Origin: Cellulomonas palmilytica
GTDB lineage: Bacteria > Actinomycetota > Actinomycetes > Actinomycetales > Cellulomonadaceae
NCBI RefSeq assembly: GCF_021590045.1
Contig: NZ_CP062221.1
Span: forward strand, 2,604,001-2,668,000
Length of the DNA: 64,000 bases
Reading direction: 5' to 3'
A model generated the notes under the pieces. That model was given only the letters and a program-made list of their open reading frames with translations, ran no database searches and was not told where the DNA came from. Position 1 is the first letter of the stretch; each line of letters opens with the position of its first letter. The position numbers were made by a program, and so were the translations under genes. This document shows, in pieces, positions 18,708-31,480 of the stretch.

Positions 18708-18751
18708 GCGTCCGCGTGCGCCGAGGCCGTGGCCGGGGCGCACGCGGACGC
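18708..18751 (-). terminator. Large hairpin between gap and pgk (attenuator or partial terminator)
   Basis: GCGTCCGCGTGCGCC and GGCGCACGCGGACGC form a perfect 15-pair stem around a 14-base loop that itself contains GGCC/GGCC. There is no T-run. It may reduce read-through from gap into pgk-tpiA or protect the gap mRNA 3' end. Confidence 0.7.
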
Positions 18752-18784
18752 ATGTGCTGTGGTGCTACGAGTGCCGCAGGGGCG

Positions 18785-21059
<2,275 letters not shown>

Positions 21060-21105
21060 GGGCGTCATCCTGCCATTCTCGCGAGGCCGTGGTGGACGGT
21101 TGTCC

Positions 21106-22152
21106 TCATCGCGGCCGCCGGCCCACCCCGTCCTGGACGTCGCCGAGCACTCCCTCGACGACGTCGCGCAGCGCGGCGGCCAGTCGCAACGGGTCGTGCC
21201 GCGGCGTCCCGTCCGACCGGCCGACCTGTCGCAGCAGGAGACGAGCGTCACGGGCCTCGCAGTGCGCCGACAGCCGGGACACGTCCTCCACCGCGCGTGG
21301 GTCGGCGACCACCGCGTGGACGGCGAGCTCGGGCGCGTGGTCGTGCAGCACCGACAGGTAGTCCTCCGCCCGCAGCCCCGCGGTCTCGCCGTGCTCCTCG
21401 GGCGAGAGGTTGAGCACGACGACGACGCGCGCTGCCGAGCGGTGCAGCGCCGCCCGCAGCTCGGGGACGAGCAAGTTGGGCAGCACGGACGTGAACCAGG
21501 AGCCCGGGCCGAGCACCACCCACTCCGCGCGCTCGACCGCCGCCACCGCGTGCCGGCACGCGGGCGGGTCGGACGGCACGAGCCGGACGTGCGTGATGGG
21601 GTCCGTGGTGCGCGCGACCGCGCTCTGCCCGCGCACGGTCTCGACGACGCCCGACGGACGGCGCACGTCGGCCTCGATGAGCAGCGGCACCTCCGTCATC
21701 GGCAGCACGCGCCCGCGCGCACCGAGCAGGCGGCCGACCCAGTCCAGGCCCGCGACAGGGTCGCCCAGCAGCTCCCACAGCGTCACGATCAGCAGGTTGC
21801 CCATCGCGTGCTCGTCCAGCGGCCCGTCGGTGTGGAACCGGTGCTGCAGCACGTCGCGCCACGTGCGGCCCCAGTCGGAGTCGTCACACAGCGCCGCCAG
21901 GGCCATCCGCAGGTCGCCCGGCGGCAGCACCGCGAGCTCGGCCCGCAGCCGACCCGAGGAGCCGCCGTCGTCGGCGACCGTCACCACGGCCGTGATCTGG
22001 TCGGTCATGAGCCGCAGCGCGGACAACGTCGCGGACACCCCGTGCCCGCCGCCGAACGCGACCACGGCCGGGCCGCGGTGCGTCGAGCGGACACCCGGGA
22101 CCGGCCCCACGCCGCTCGCGGGCGTCGGTGCCCCGCGGACCTCGGCGCTCAC
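21106..22152 (-). CDS. yvcK: YvcK/CofD-like protein (gluconeogenesis factor family)
   Basis: YvcK proteins bind UDP-sugars and are needed for cell shape and growth on gluconeogenic carbon sources; the mycobacterial homologue is called CuvA. The 348-residue protein has [19 protein letters not shown] (nucleotide-binding loop), [14 protein letters not shown] with the DDGGSSG motif, [13 protein letters not shown] and [21 protein letters not shown]. The GTG 22152 start has GAGGCGG upstream and leaves a 64-base gap to rapZ; an in-frame ATG at 22236 inside the end of rapZ would add 28 unconserved residues. It is not the CofD enzyme of F420 synthesis, because the gene context and DDGGSSG motif match YvcK. 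Confidence 0.93.
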   Translation of the reverse strand: MSAEVRGAPTPASGVGPVPGVRSTHRGPAVVAFGGGHGVSATLSALRLMTDQITAVVTVADDGGSSGRLRAELAVLPPGDLRMALAALCDDSDWGRTWRDVLQHRFHTDGPLDEHAMGNLLIVTLWELLGDPVAGLDWVGRLLGARGRVLPMTEVPLLIEADVRRPSGVVETVRGQSAVARTTDPITHVRLVPSDPPACRHAVAAVERAEWVVLGPGSWFTSVLPNLLVPELRAALHRSAARVVVVLNLSPEEHGETAGLRAEDYLSVLHDHAPELAVHAVVADPRAVEDVSRLSAHCEARDARLLLRQVGRSDGTPRHDPLRLAAALRDVVEGVLGDVQDGVGRRPR

Positions 22153-22216
22153 CGGTCCGCCTCGCGGCCTCGTCGTCCTCCCGTGGTCGGGCTCCCGGCC
22201 CGGGTTACCTGCCCGT

Positions 22217-23161
22217 TCACTCTTTGCCCAGGTCACGCGCCGCGACCGTGACCCGGTGCCCCGCGTCGCGCAGGCGCGCCGCGATCGCCTCGCTGATCGC
22301 GACCGACCGGTGCTTGCCCCCCGTGCAGCCGACCGCGATGGTCACGTAGCGCTTCTCCTCGTTGAGGTACCCCGACAGCACCGGCTCGAGCGCCTCGACG
22401 TACCGGTCCACGAACTGCGTCGCGCCCGGCAGCCCCAGCACGTAGTCCCGCACCGGCGCGTCGCGCCCCGTGAGGTGGCGCAGCTCGCTCACCCAGTACG
22501 GGTTGGCCAGGAATCGCACGTCGACCACGTGGTCGGCGTCGAGCGGGATGCCGTACTTGAACCCGAACGACGTGATCGTGACCCGCAGGTGGTCGTCGGC
22601 GTCGCCCGCGACGAGCGAGCGGACCTGCCGCGCGAGGTCGTGCACGTTGAGCTCGGACGTGTCGATGACGTTGTCGGCGCGCTCCCGGATGTCGGAGAGC
22701 ACCGAGCGCTCCTCGCGGATGCCGTCGAGCAGCGTGCCGGTCCCCTGCAGCGGGTGCGGCCGACGCACCTGCTCGTAGCGGCGCACGAGCACCTCGTCGG
22801 ACGCGTCGAGGAACAGGATCCGGTACTCGACGCCCGCCGCCCGCAGCCCGCCGAGCACCTCCGCCAGGTCGTCGAAGAACCCGCGACCACGCACGTCGAT
22901 CACCGCGGCGACGCGGTGCGCACGGGTCTCGGGCGGGCCGCTCGTGAGCATCCCGACGAGGTGCGTGAGCATCTGCGCGGGGAGGTTGTCCACGACGTAC
23001 CAGTCGAGGTCCTCGAGGACGGCCGCCGCGCGCGTGCGACCCGCGCCCGACATGCCCGTGATGATGAGCACCTGCGGCTGGTGGAGCCGGGGGTGCTCGG
23101 TCGCGGCGTCGATCGCCGGGATCCCGGCCGGGACCGTGATGGGCGAGGGCTCGTCGGTCAT
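22217..23161 (-). CDS. rapZ: RNase adapter/nucleotide-binding protein RapZ (YvcJ)
   Basis: RapZ-family P-loop proteins bind nucleotides and, in enterobacteria, direct RNase E to a regulatory RNA; the actinobacterial role is less clear. The 314-residue protein has the Walker A-like [17 protein letters not shown] (Arg instead of the usual Lys, common in actinobacterial members), [11 protein letters not shown], the Walker B-like [11 protein letters not shown], and the C-terminal domain with [24 protein letters not shown] and [16 protein letters not shown] start overlapping the uvrC stop by four bases. It forms an operon with uvrC, yvcK and whiA. Confidence 0.94.
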   Translation of the reverse strand: MTDEPSPITVPAGIPAIDAATEHPRLHQPQVLIITGMSGAGRTRAAAVLEDLDWYVVDNLPAQMLTHLVGMLTSGPPETRAHRVAAVIDVRGRGFFDDLAEVLGGLRAAGVEYRILFLDASDEVLVRRYEQVRRPHPLQGTGTLLDGIREERSVLSDIRERADNVIDTSELNVHDLARQVRSLVAGDADDHLRVTITSFGFKYGIPLDADHVVDVRFLANPYWVSELRHLTGRDAPVRDYVLGLPGATQFVDRYVEALEPVLSGYLNEEKRYVTIAVGCTGGKHRSVAISEAIAARLRDAGHRVTVAARDLGKE

Positions 23162-25230
23162 GTCCCCAGCATGCCAGCGGACCCGGCGAGAGCCTCGGTG
23201 AAGGGCCCGGTGGGCGGGTCGTCGGGCAGGTCGGTGGGCGGGTCGGTGGGCGGGTCGGTGGAAGGGCCACCGTCGTCGGATGCCGGCGCGAGCGCCGCCA
23301 CCACCGCGGCCGCCGTCCGCTCCCCCATGCCCGGGACCGACGCGATCTCCTCGACGCTCGCCGCACGCAGCCGCTTCACCGAGCCGAAGTGCCGCAGCAG
23401 CGCCTTCTGGCGTGCCGGACCGAGGCCGGGCACGTCGTCGAGCACCGAGGTCGTCATCCCCTTGCTGCGGCGCTTGCGGTGCGCGTTGATCGCGAACCGG
23501 TGCGCCTCGTCGCGCACGCGCTGCAGCAGGTACAGGCCCTCGGAGCTGCGCTGCAGGATCACCGGGTAGTCGTCACCCGGAACCCACACCTCCTCGAGCC
23601 GCTTCGCGAGCCCGCACAGGGCCACGTCGTCGATCCCGAGCTCCTCGAGCGCGCGCGCGGCCGCGGCGACCTGCGGCGGGCCGCCGTCCACGACGACGAG
23701 GTTGGGCGGGTACGCGAACCGCCGCGGCCGGCCCGTCGTCTCGTCGATCGGCCCCGAGGCCAGCCGCTCCCCGTCCTCGGCGTCCGCGTCCCCGAGCTCG
23801 ACGTCCCCGGACTCGGAGCGCTCGGCCAGGTAGCGGCGGAACCGGCGCGTGATGACCTCGTGCATCGCCTCGGTGTCGTCCGCCGCGCCCTCGCCGTGCC
23901 GCCCGCGCACCGAGAACAGGCGGTACTCGCTCTTGCGCGCGAGCCCGTCCTCGAACACCACCATCGACGCCGACTGGTACGTGCCCTGGTTGTGCGACAC
24001 GTCGTAGCACTCGATGCGCAGCGGGGCGGTGGCCAGCCCCAGCGCCTCCTGGATCTCGCGCAGCGCCTGGCTGCGTGAGGTCAGGTCCCCCGCACGCCGC
24101 GTGCGGTGCAGGTTCAGCGCGTGCTCGGCGTTGCGGTGCACGGTCTGCGCGAGCTCGCGCTTGTCCCCGCGCTGCGGCACGCGGACCCGCACCCGCGAGC
24201 CGCGCAGCCCCGTGAGCCACGACTCGACCTGCTCGACGTCGGTCGGCAGCACCGGGACCAGCACCTCACGCGGGACCGCGCCGCCGTCCGCCTCGTCGGT
24301 GCCGTACACCTGCTGCAGCAGGTGCTCCACCAGGCCCGCGTCGTCGACGTCCTCGACCTTCTCGACGACCCAGCCACGCTGGCCGCGGATGCGCCCGTCG
24401 CGCACGTGGAACACCTGCACGGCCGCCTCGAGGTCGTCTCCCGCGAGGCCGAACACGTCCGCCTCCGTGCCGTCGGGGAGCACGACCGCGTTGCGCTCGG
24501 TCGCGCGCCGCAGCGTCTGGATGTCGTCGCGCAGCCGTGCGGCGCGCTCGTAGTCGAGCTCGGCGGCCGCCTCCTGCATGCGACGCGTCAGCCGCTTCTC
24601 GAACTTCGTCGTGTCGCCCGCCATGAAGTCGCAGAAGTCCTGCGCGAGCTTGTGGTGGTCGTCGGGCGAGATGCGCCCCACGCAGGGCGCCGAGCACTTG
24701 TCGATGTAGCCGAGCAGGCACGGGCGGCCCTGCTGGTGCGCGCGCTTGAACACGCCCGCGGAACACGTGCGCACCGGGAACACCCGCAGCAGCAGGTCGA
24801 CCGTCTCGCGGATCGCCCACGCGTGCGCGTACGGGCCGAAGTACCGCGTGCCCTTGCGCTTGGCACCGCGCATGACCTGCACGCGCGGGAACTCGTCCGC
24901 GAGCGTCACCGCGAGGTACGGGTACGACTTGTCGTCCCGGTACTTCACGTTGAAGCGGGGGTCGAACTCCTTGATCCACGAGTACTCGAGCGCGAGCGCC
25001 TCGACCTCCGTGCCGACCACGGTCCACTGGACGGACGCCGCGGTGGTCACCATCGTCTGGGTGCGCGGGTGCAGCCCCGCGACGTCCTGGAAGTAGCTGT
25101 TCAGGCGCTGCCGCAGGCTCTTGGCCTTGCCGACGTAGATGACGCGGCCGTTGCCGTCGCGGAACCGGTACACGCCCGGCGAGTCGGGGATCTCCCCCGG
25201 CGCGGGTCGGTACGTCGCGGGATCAGCCAT
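23158..25230 (-). CDS. uvrC: Excinuclease ABC subunit C
   Basis: UvrC makes both incisions flanking DNA damage in nucleotide excision repair. The 690-residue protein has an N-terminal GIY-YIG nuclease ([25 protein letters not shown]), a Cys-containing linker ([30 protein letters not shown]), the UVR UvrB-binding helix, an RNase H-like nuclease domain with [10 protein letters not shown] and VVDGGPPQV, and tandem helix-hairpin-helix motifs ([23 protein letters not shown]). After the HhH comes a Pro/Thr/Asp tail made by a 12-bp DNA repeat. It heads uvrC-rapZ-yvcK-whiA and appears to be a leaderless mRNA. Confidence 0.97.
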   Translation of the reverse strand: MADPATYRPAPGEIPDSPGVYRFRDGNGRVIYVGKAKSLRQRLNSYFQDVAGLHPRTQTMVTTAASVQWTVVGTEVEALALEYSWIKEFDPRFNVKYRDDKSYPYLAVTLADEFPRVQVMRGAKRKGTRYFGPYAHAWAIRETVDLLLRVFPVRTCSAGVFKRAHQQGRPCLLGYIDKCSAPCVGRISPDDHHKLAQDFCDFMAGDTTKFEKRLTRRMQEAAAELDYERAARLRDDIQTLRRATERNAVVLPDGTEADVFGLAGDDLEAAVQVFHVRDGRIRGQRGWVVEKVEDVDDAGLVEHLLQQVYGTDEADGGAVPREVLVPVLPTDVEQVESWLTGLRGSRVRVRVPQRGDKRELAQTVHRNAEHALNLHRTRRAGDLTSRSQALREIQEALGLATAPLRIECYDVSHNQGTYQSASMVVFEDGLARKSEYRLFSVRGRHGEGAADDTEAMHEVITRRFRRYLAERSESGDVELGDADAEDGERLASGPIDETTGRPRRFAYPPNLVVVDGGPPQVAAAARALEELGIDDVALCGLAKRLEEVWVPGDDYPVILQRSSEGLYLLQRVRDEAHRFAINAHRKRRSKGMTTSVLDDVPGLGPARQKALLRHFGSVKRLRAASVEEIASVPGMGERTAAAVVAALAPASDDGGPSTDPPTDPPTDLPDDPPTGPFTEALAGSAGMLGT
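23218..23265 (-). repeat. 12-bp tandem repeat encoding the uvrC C-terminal tail
   Basis: Four units of GTCGGTGGGCGG type (two exact, two variant) lie head to tail and encode the Asp-Pro-Pro-Thr-rich end of UvrC. The unit is a multiple of three, so copy-number change would keep frame. The tail lies outside the conserved domains. Confidence 0.85.
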
Positions 25231-25236
25231 GGTCCG

Positions 25237-25242
25237 AGCCTA
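25237..25242 (-). promoter_or_regulatory. -10 element TAGGCT of a leaderless uvrC promoter
   Basis: TAGGCT ends six bases before the uvrC ATG and no Shine-Dalgarno sequence is present, which is the geometry of a leaderless transcript starting at the A of ATG. GCGAAC just upstream resembles one half of an actinobacterial LexA site, but the other half is absent. Confidence 0.7.
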
Positions 25243-25348
25243 GTTCGCACCGGTGACACACCCTGCGCCCGGACCGTCGCCCCGGGACGCGGTGGACCGG
25301 CCTGCACGCCGCGCGCCCGGACGACCCGCGCGCGGGCCCGGGGACGGC

Positions 25349-25354
25349 TAGCGT
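25349..25354 (+). promoter_or_regulatory. -10 element TAGCGT of a leaderless promoter (OsmC-like gene)
   Basis: TAGCGT is followed by six bases and then ATG, with no ribosome-binding site. This is leaderless geometry. Confidence 0.65.
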
Positions 25355-25360
25355 GTCGGC

Positions 25361-25864
25361 ATGGCGCAGCTGCTGCACTCCTACTCGGTGGACGTGACCT
25401 GGACCGGAGCGGGCGAGGCGGGGACGTCGACGTACACGTCGTACGGCCGCGACCACGAGCTCACGTCGGGCGACAAGCTGCCCCTGCCGGGCACGTCGGA
25501 CCCCGGCTTCCGGGGTGACCCCTCGCGGTGGTCCCCCGAGGACCTCGTCGTCGGCGCGCTGGCGCAGTGCCACATGCTGTGGTTCCTGCACCTCGCCGCC
25601 GCGGCGGGCGTGGTGGTCGTCGGTTACGCCGACGCCGCGTCCGGGACCATGCGGATCGAGTCCGCCGGGCACGGGCAGTTCACCGAGGTCGTCCTGCGTC
25701 CCCGCGTCGTGGTGCGCAACCGCGTGCTCGCCGACGGCACGCCGGTGACCGACGGGCTGCTGGGGGATCTGCACCACCGTGCGCACGAGCACTGCTTCGT
25801 CGCGCGGTCGGTCAACTTCACCGTGCGTCACGAGCCCGTTCCGGTCGCGTTCGAGCGCTCCTGA
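25361..25864 (+). CDS. OsmC/Ohr-family peroxidase-like protein
   Basis: The 167-residue protein fits the OsmC family of thiol-dependent peroxidases: SPEDLVVGALAQCHMLWFLH carries the first redox Cys, and HRAHEHCFVARSVNF the second, with an intervening beta-rich half. OsmC/Ohr proteins reduce organic hydroperoxides at the expense of their paired cysteines. The conserved Arg/Glu pair that distinguishes Ohr from OsmC cannot be assigned with certainty, so I leave the subfamily open. ATG start is set by the leaderless promoter. It is divergent from uvrC and convergent with uvrA. Confidence 0.85.
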   Translation: MAQLLHSYSVDVTWTGAGEAGTSTYTSYGRDHELTSGDKLPLPGTSDPGFRGDPSRWSPEDLVVGALAQCHMLWFLHLAAAAGVVVVGYADAASGTMRIESAGHGQFTEVVLRPRVVVRNRVLADGTPVTDGLLGDLHHRAHEHCFVARSVNFTVRHEPVPVAFERS

Positions 25865-25931
25865 CCCCCGGCACGACGAACGTCCCGGCCGGCGCCGCGC
25901 CGCAGCGGGCACCCCCGGCATGTGACGTCGC

Positions 25932-28793
25932 TCAGGCCGAGACCGCCGCGGGCTCGAGCTCGAGCACCTCCGCGAGGAAGCGCCCGGTGTGGCTCGCCGG
26001 CACTCCCGCGACGTGCTCGGGCGTCCCCTCGGCGACGACCATGCCGCCGCCCGAGCCGCCCTCGGGACCCATGTCGATGACCCAGTCCGCGTTCTTGATG
26101 ACATCGAGGTTGTGCTCGATGACGATGACCGTGTTGCCCTTGTCGACGAGTGACTGGAGCACGCCGAGCAGCTTGCGGATGTCCTCGAAGTGCAGGCCGG
26201 TCGTCGGCTCGTCGAGCACGTACGCGGTGCGGCCCGTGGAGCGGCGCTGGAGCTCGGAGGCGAGCTTGACGCGCTGCGCCTCGCCGCCGGACAGCGTCGG
26301 CGCGGGCTGACCGAGCCGGACGTACCCGAGGCCGACGTCGACGAGCGTCTTGAGGTGCCGGCTGATCGCGGGCACCGCACCGAAGAACTCGGCCGCCTCC
26401 TCGATCGGCATGTCGAGCACGTCGGCGACCGTCTTGCCCTTGAAGTGCACCTCGAGCGTCTCGCGGTTGTACCGCGCGCCGTGGCACACCTCGCACGGGA
26501 CGTACACGTCCGGGAGGAAGTTCATCTCGATCTTCAGCGTGCCGTCGCCCGAGCACGCCTCGCAGCGCCCTCCCTTGACGTTGAACGAGAACCGGCCGGG
26601 CGTGTAGCCGCGGACCTTCGCCTCGGTGGTCTCCGCGAACAGCTTGCGGATGTTGTCCCACACGCCGGTGTACGTGGCCGGGTTCGAGCGCGGGGTGCGG
26701 CCGATCGGACCCTGGTCGACGTGCACGACCTTGTCGAGCTGGTCCAGCCCGGTGACGCGCTTGTGGCGCCCGGCCACCTGGCGTGCGCCGTTGAGCTCGT
26801 TCGCCATGACCGTGTAGAGGATCGAGTTCACGAGCGTCGACTTGCCCGACCCCGACACACCGGTGACGGCCGTCAGCACGCCGAGCGGGAACGAGACGTC
26901 GATACCGCGCAGGTTGTGCTCGCGCGCGCCCTGGACCGTGACCACCCGCGTGCGGTCGACGGGGCGCCGCTCGGCGGGCATCGGGATCTGCCGACGTCCC
27001 GACAGGTACGCGCCCGTCACGGACTCGCCCGCCGCGAGCAGGCCCGCGAGGTCGCCGGAGTGCACGACGCGACCGCCGTGCTCGCCCGCGCCCGGACCGA
27101 TGTCGACGATCCAGTCGGCCATCCGGATGGTGTCCTCGTCGTGCTCGACGACGATGAGCGTGTTGCCCAGGTCCCGCAGGCGCGTGAGCGTGTCGATCAG
27201 ACGGCGGTTGTCGCGCTGGTGCAGGCCGATGGACGGCTCGTCGAGCACGTAGAGGACGCCCACCAGGCCCGAGCCGATCTGGGTCGCGAGCCGGATGCGC
27301 TGCGCCTCGCCGCCGGACAGCGTCCCGGCCGGACGCATGAGCGACAGGTAGTCGAGGCCCACGTCGAGAAGGAACCCGAGGCGTGCCTGGATCTCCTTGA
27401 GCACCTGCGCGGCGATCTGCCGCTCGCGCTCGCCCAGCTCGAGCGCGTCGAGGAAGTCGCGCGCCTCGCGGATCGGCAGCTCGCAGACCTCGGCGATCGA
27501 CCGACCACCGACGCGCACCGCGAGCACCTCGGGCTTGAGCCGCTGGCCCTGGCACGTGGGGCACGGGACCTCGCGCATGAAGCCTTCGTACTTGTCCTTG
27601 CTCCACTCCGACTCGGTCTCGGCGTGCCGGCGCTCGAGGAACGTGATGACGCCCTCGAACCCGGTCGAGTACTGCCGCTCACGGCCCCACCGGTTGCGGT
27701 AGCGCACGTGCACCTTGTGGTTGCGTCCGTGCAGGATCGCGTCCCGCGCGCGCTGCGGCAGCGCGCGCCAGGGCGCGTCCATCGAGAAGCCCATCTCCTC
27801 GGCGAGCGCCGAGAGCACGCGCTCGAAGTACTCCGAGGACGTCTGCGCCCACGGGACCACCGCGCCCTGCGCGAGGGAGAGCTCCTCGTCGGGCACGACG
27901 AGCTCGGGGTCGACCTCCAGACGCGAGCCGATGCCGGTGCACTCGGGGCACGCGCCGTACGGGGCGTTGAACGAGAACGTGCGCGGCTCGACCTCCTCGA
28001 GCGTGAGGACGTGGTCGTTCGGGCACGCGCGCTGCTCGGAGAAGCGGCGCTCCTTGTCCGGGTCGTCGGCGTCCCGGTCGACGAGGTCCACGACGAGCAG
28101 GCCGCCGGACAGCCCGAGCGCGGTCTCGACCGAGTCGGTGAGCCGGCGCTGGACGCCCTCGCGCGCGACCAGGCGGTCCACGACGACCTCGATGTCGTGC
28201 TTGAGCTTCTTCTCGAGCGTCGGGGGTGACGTGAGCTGCACGACCTCGCCGTCGACCCGGGCACGCGAGAAGCCCTTGGCCTGGAGCTCGGCGAACAGGT
28301 CGACGTACTCGCCCTTGCGGCCGCGCACCACGGGTGCGAGCACCTGGTAGCGCGTGCCCTCGGGCAACTCGAGGAGGCGGTCGACGATCTGCTGCGGCGT
28401 CTGCGCGGTCACGCGCTCGCCGCACACCGGGCAGTACTGGGTCCCGGCACGCGCGTACAGCAGGCGCAGGTAGTCGTAGACCTCGGTGATCGTCCCGACC
28501 GTCGAGCGCGGGTTCCGGTTGGTCGACTTCTGGTCGATCGACACCGCGGGCGACAGGCCCTCGATGAAGTCCACGTCGGGCTTGTCCATCTGGCCGAGGA
28601 ACTGGCGCGCGTACGCGGACAGCGACTCGACGTACCGCCGCTGCCCCTCGGCGAAGATCGTGTCGAAGGCCAGCGACGACTTCCCCGACCCGGACAGGCC
28701 GGTGAAGACGATCATCTTGTCCCGGGGAAGGTCCAGGTCGACGTTGCGGAGGTTGTGCTCGCGGGCGCCCTGCACCACCAGACGGTCATTCAC
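25932..28793 (-). CDS. uvrA: Excinuclease ABC subunit A
   Basis: UvrA is the damage-recognition ATPase of nucleotide excision repair. The 953-residue protein has two ABC modules with Walker [10 protein letters not shown] and GVSGSGKST, signature [16 protein letters not shown] and [16 protein letters not shown], zinc-finger cysteines ([28 protein letters not shown]), and the UvrB-binding insert. I start it at GTG 28793 because TAGACT lies exactly seven bases upstream with no ribosome-binding site; an ATG 12 codons earlier would lie upstream of that -10. A LexA-like box overlaps the promoter, consistent with SOS control. Confidence 0.97.
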   Translation of the reverse strand: MNDRLVVQGAREHNLRNVDLDLPRDKMIVFTGLSGSGKSSLAFDTIFAEGQRRYVESLSAYARQFLGQMDKPDVDFIEGLSPAVSIDQKSTNRNPRSTVGTITEVYDYLRLLYARAGTQYCPVCGERVTAQTPQQIVDRLLELPEGTRYQVLAPVVRGRKGEYVDLFAELQAKGFSRARVDGEVVQLTSPPTLEKKLKHDIEVVVDRLVAREGVQRRLTDSVETALGLSGGLLVVDLVDRDADDPDKERRFSEQRACPNDHVLTLEEVEPRTFSFNAPYGACPECTGIGSRLEVDPELVVPDEELSLAQGAVVPWAQTSSEYFERVLSALAEEMGFSMDAPWRALPQRARDAILHGRNHKVHVRYRNRWGRERQYSTGFEGVITFLERRHAETESEWSKDKYEGFMREVPCPTCQGQRLKPEVLAVRVGGRSIAEVCELPIREARDFLDALELGERERQIAAQVLKEIQARLGFLLDVGLDYLSLMRPAGTLSGGEAQRIRLATQIGSGLVGVLYVLDEPSIGLHQRDNRRLIDTLTRLRDLGNTLIVVEHDEDTIRMADWIVDIGPGAGEHGGRVVHSGDLAGLLAAGESVTGAYLSGRRQIPMPAERRPVDRTRVVTVQGAREHNLRGIDVSFPLGVLTAVTGVSGSGKSTLVNSILYTVMANELNGARQVAGRHKRVTGLDQLDKVVHVDQGPIGRTPRSNPATYTGVWDNIRKLFAETTEAKVRGYTPGRFSFNVKGGRCEACSGDGTLKIEMNFLPDVYVPCEVCHGARYNRETLEVHFKGKTVADVLDMPIEEAAEFFGAVPAISRHLKTLVDVGLGYVRLGQPAPTLSGGEAQRVKLASELQRRSTGRTAYVLDEPTTGLHFEDIRKLLGVLQSLVDKGNTVIVIEHNLDVIKNADWVIDMGPEGGSGGGMVVAEGTPEHVAGVPASHTGRFLAEVLELEPAAVSA

Positions 28794-28800
28794 GGCGTGC

Positions 28801-28806
28801 AGTCTA
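28801..28806 (-). promoter_or_regulatory. -10 element TAGACT of a leaderless uvrA promoter
   Basis: TAGACT on the minus strand, seven bases before the GTG start and without a Shine-Dalgarno sequence. A good match to the actinobacterial -10 consensus. Confidence 0.7.
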
Positions 28807-28823
28807 CGTTCCACCACCGACAT

Positions 28824-28839
28824 TCGCACACCCGTTCGA
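28824..28839 (-). promoter_or_regulatory. LexA-like SOS box upstream of uvrA
   Basis: The minus strand reads TCGAAC-GGGT-GTGCGA, 11 of 12 specified positions of the Gram-positive/actinobacterial SOS palindrome TCGAAC-N4-GTTCGA. It is centred in the -35 region of the uvrA promoter, where LexA would block RNA polymerase. Confidence 0.6.
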
Positions 28840-28900
28840 CGGGTGTGACGCCCGCCTCGTCGTGCCGAGCGCGCCCGACCATCGCATGCTGGGACGCACC

Positions 28901-30742
28901 ATGACGCCGGATCCCCAGACCACTTCCCCGACGACCGACCCCGAGCCGCTCCCCGTCCCTGTCGCCGAGTACGCGGTCGTCGGCGACGGGCGCACGACCG
29001 CGCTCGTCTCCCGGCGCGGGTCGATCGACTGGCTCTGCCTCCCGCACGTCGACTCGGCGGCCTGCTTCGCGCGCCTGCTCGGCACCGAGGACAACGGGCG
29101 CTGGCTCCTGACCGTGCCCGACGCCCACACCGTCACGCGCCGCTACCTGGACGACTCGTTCGTCCTCGAGACCACGTACCGCTCCCCCACCGGGACGGCC
29201 GTCGTCACCGACTCGATGCCGATCTCCGACGGCCGCGCGGACGTCGTGCGGCACGTGCGGTGCACGCGGGGCACGGTACGGCTCGAGCACGAGTGGGTCG
29301 TGCGGTTCGGGTACGGGGCGATCGAGCCGTGGGTCACGCGCACCGGCGGGCCCGAGCAGGTGATCCGCGCGGTGGCAGGACCGGACGCGCTCGTCCTGCG
29401 CGGCACCCGCCTGCCCCGCGCGCACGACCACCGCCACCGCGACGAGTTCGAGCTGCGGGAGGGCGCGGAGGTCGAGCTCGAGCTCACCTGGACACCGTCC
29501 TGGGAGCCCCTGCCGCCCGCGCTCCCCGCCGCGGCGCGCGTCGACACGACGCGCGTCGCCTGGGGCCTGTGGGCGCGCGGCGCGCGGTACGCCGGACCGC
29601 ACCGCGAGGCCGTCGTCCGTTCCCTGCTCGTCCTGCGGCTCCTCACCGACTTCGAGACCGGCGGCATTGCCGCGGCGGCGACGACGAGCCTGCCGGAGGA
29701 CTTCGGCGGCGCCCGCAACTGGGACTACCGCTACTGCTGGCTCCGGGACGCGGCGATGACGCTCGCGGCGCTGCTCGAGCAGGGCTTCCGCGACGAGGCG
29801 ACGCAGTGGCGCGACTGGCTGCTGCGCGCCGTGGCCGGCGACCCCGCCGACCTGCAGATCATGTACCGCCTCGACGGCGGCCGGGACCTGCCCGAGCGCG
29901 AGGTCGCGCACCTGCCGGGCTACGCCGGCTCCCGGCCGGTCCGTCTCGGCAACGCGGCCGTCGGCCAGGTGCAGAACGACGTGCTGGGCGAGGTGATGTG
30001 CGCGCTGCACGACGCACGGCGCGCCGGCATCCCGGAGTCGAGCGACTCGTGGTCGCTGCAGCGTCACCTCGTCGAGGAGCTGCTCGCCCACTGGCGCGAG
30101 CCCGACCGCGGGATCTGGGAGGTGCGCGGCGACCCGCAGCACTTCGTGCACTCGAAGGTCATGGCGTGGGCCGCGGTCGACCGGGCCGTCCGTGCGGTCG
30201 AGGAGCACGGCCTCGACGGGCCGGTCGAGCGCTGGCGCGCGGCGCGCGAGGAGATCCGCGCCGACGTGCTGACACGCGGCTGGGACGCGGCGCGCGGGAC
30301 GTTCGTGCAGTCCTACGGTGCGACGCACACCGACGCGTCGCTCCTGCAGCTCGTGCAGGTCGGCTTCCTGCCGCCGGACGACCCCCGTGTGCGCGGCACG
30401 GTCGCCGCCGTGCGCGCCGAGCTCGAGGTCGCGCCCGGCCTGCTGCGCCGGTACCGCACCGACCGCACGGACGACGGCGTGCCCGGCGACGAGCACGCGT
30501 TCCTCGCCTGCTCGGCATGGCTCGCGGACGCGCTCGCGCGCGGCGGGCAGGTCCGCGACGCGTGCGACATCCTGGACACGCTCGTCGGGGTCACGAACGA
30601 CGTCGGCCTCCTCGCCGAGCAGTACGACCCCGTGGGCCGGCGCATGGCGGGCAACGTCCCCCAGGCGCTGTCGCACCTCGCCCTCGTCCGCGCGGCGCAC
30701 GCCGTCGCGCTCGCCACCGGCACCTCAGGAGGACCCGCATGA
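28901..30742 (+). CDS. Glycoside hydrolase family 15 protein (glucoamylase/trehalase-like)
   Basis: The 613-residue cytoplasmic-looking protein has an N-terminal beta domain ([25 protein letters not shown]) and an alpha/alpha barrel with [40 protein letters not shown] (general-acid Glu) and LLAEQYDP (general-base Glu). Actinobacterial GH15 proteins of this architecture are often trehalases, sometimes glucoamylases or isomaltose hydrolases. No signal peptide is seen, which favours an internal substrate such as trehalose. ATG 28901 has CTGGGA upstream; an in-frame ATG at 28886 is possible. The stop overlaps the next gene, so the two are coupled. Confidence 0.88.
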   Translation: MTPDPQTTSPTTDPEPLPVPVAEYAVVGDGRTTALVSRRGSIDWLCLPHVDSAACFARLLGTEDNGRWLLTVPDAHTVTRRYLDDSFVLETTYRSPTGTAVVTDSMPISDGRADVVRHVRCTRGTVRLEHEWVVRFGYGAIEPWVTRTGGPEQVIRAVAGPDALVLRGTRLPRAHDHRHRDEFELREGAEVELELTWTPSWEPLPPALPAAARVDTTRVAWGLWARGARYAGPHREAVVRSLLVLRLLTDFETGGIAAAATTSLPEDFGGARNWDYRYCWLRDAAMTLAALLEQGFRDEATQWRDWLLRAVAGDPADLQIMYRLDGGRDLPEREVAHLPGYAGSRPVRLGNAAVGQVQNDVLGEVMCALHDARRAGIPESSDSWSLQRHLVEELLAHWREPDRGIWEVRGDPQHFVHSKVMAWAAVDRAVRAVEEHGLDGPVERWRAAREEIRADVLTRGWDAARGTFVQSYGATHTDASLLQLVQVGFLPPDDPRVRGTVAAVRAELEVAPGLLRRYRTDRTDDGVPGDEHAFLACSAWLADALARGGQVRDACDILDTLVGVTNDVGLLAEQYDPVGRRMAGNVPQALSHLALVRAAHAVALATGTSGGPA

Positions 30743-31452
30743 CCCACGAGCCCTGGACGGGCGACGTGACGCCCGGCGGCCCGACAGCGCTGCGGGTCCT
30801 CGACGAGGTCGAGATCCGCAAGGTGTCCGTCGGCCCCATGGACAACGACGCGTACCTGGTCACCTGCCGCCGCGAGGGCGCGCAGCTGCTGGTCGACGCC
30901 GCGGCGGACCCCGACCGGCTGCTCGCCCTCGTGCGCGAGGGCAACCCCGGCGCCCGGCTCGACGTGGTCGTCACGACGCACCGGCACCGCGACCACGTCG
31001 GTGCGCTCGCGTCCGTCGTGGCGGTGACGGGCGCGCAGACCGCGGCGGGCGCCGACGACGCCGACGCGATCACCGAGACGACGGACGTGCCGATCGGGCG
31101 ACGCCTGCACGACGGTGACCTGGTGGTCGTCGGGCACGCGACGCTCGAGGTCGTCGCGCTGCGCGGGCACACGCCCGGCTCGGTCGCGCTCGCGTACCGC
31201 GAGCCCGAGCACGCGCGGGCACCCGGTGCGGTGCCCGGGCGGGTGCACCTGTTCACGGGCGACTCGCTGTTCCCCGGTGGCGTCGGGCGCACCTCGGGCC
31301 CGCAGGACTTCACGTCGCTGCTCGACGACGTCGTGGCGCGGGTGTTCGACCGGTTCGACGACGAGACGTGGGTCTACCCCGGCCACGGGCGCGACACCAC
31401 GCTCGGCGCGGAGCGTCCGCACCTCGACGAGTGGCGCGCTCGGGGCTGGTGA
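30739..31452 (+). CDS. Metallo-beta-lactamase-fold hydrolase (glyoxalase II-like)
   Basis: The 237-residue protein has the MBL zinc-ligand set: THRHRDHVGAL (HxHxDH), LRGHTPGSVAL, HLFTGDSLFPGG (bridging Asp) and VYPGHGRDTTLG (last His). The compact form resembles hydroxyacylglutathione hydrolase-like thioesterases, but actinobacteria use other thiols, so the substrate is uncertain. ATG 30739 has AGGAGGA upstream and overlaps the GH15 stop by four bases. No functional link to the glycosidase is known to me. Confidence 0.87.
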   Translation: MTHEPWTGDVTPGGPTALRVLDEVEIRKVSVGPMDNDAYLVTCRREGAQLLVDAAADPDRLLALVREGNPGARLDVVVTTHRHRDHVGALASVVAVTGAQTAAGADDADAITETTDVPIGRRLHDGDLVVVGHATLEVVALRGHTPGSVALAYREPEHARAPGAVPGRVHLFTGDSLFPGGVGRTSGPQDFTSLLDDVVARVFDRFDDETWVYPGHGRDTTLGAERPHLDEWRARGW

Positions 31453-31480
31453 GCCCGGTCCGCGCGCGGGCGGTGCCCGG

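Noticed and set aside
21106..22152. F420 biosynthesis gene cofD
   Set aside because: The DDGGSSG motif and the uvrC-rapZ-yvcK-whiA order identify YvcK rather than the CofD transferase. No cofE is adjacent.
29260..31452. Possible fusion of the GH15 and MBL genes through a long plus-strand frame
   Set aside because: The frame only continues upstream of the MBL ATG as nonsense under the GH15 gene. GH15 ends properly at 30742 with an overlapping ATGA and a ribosome-binding site for the MBL gene.
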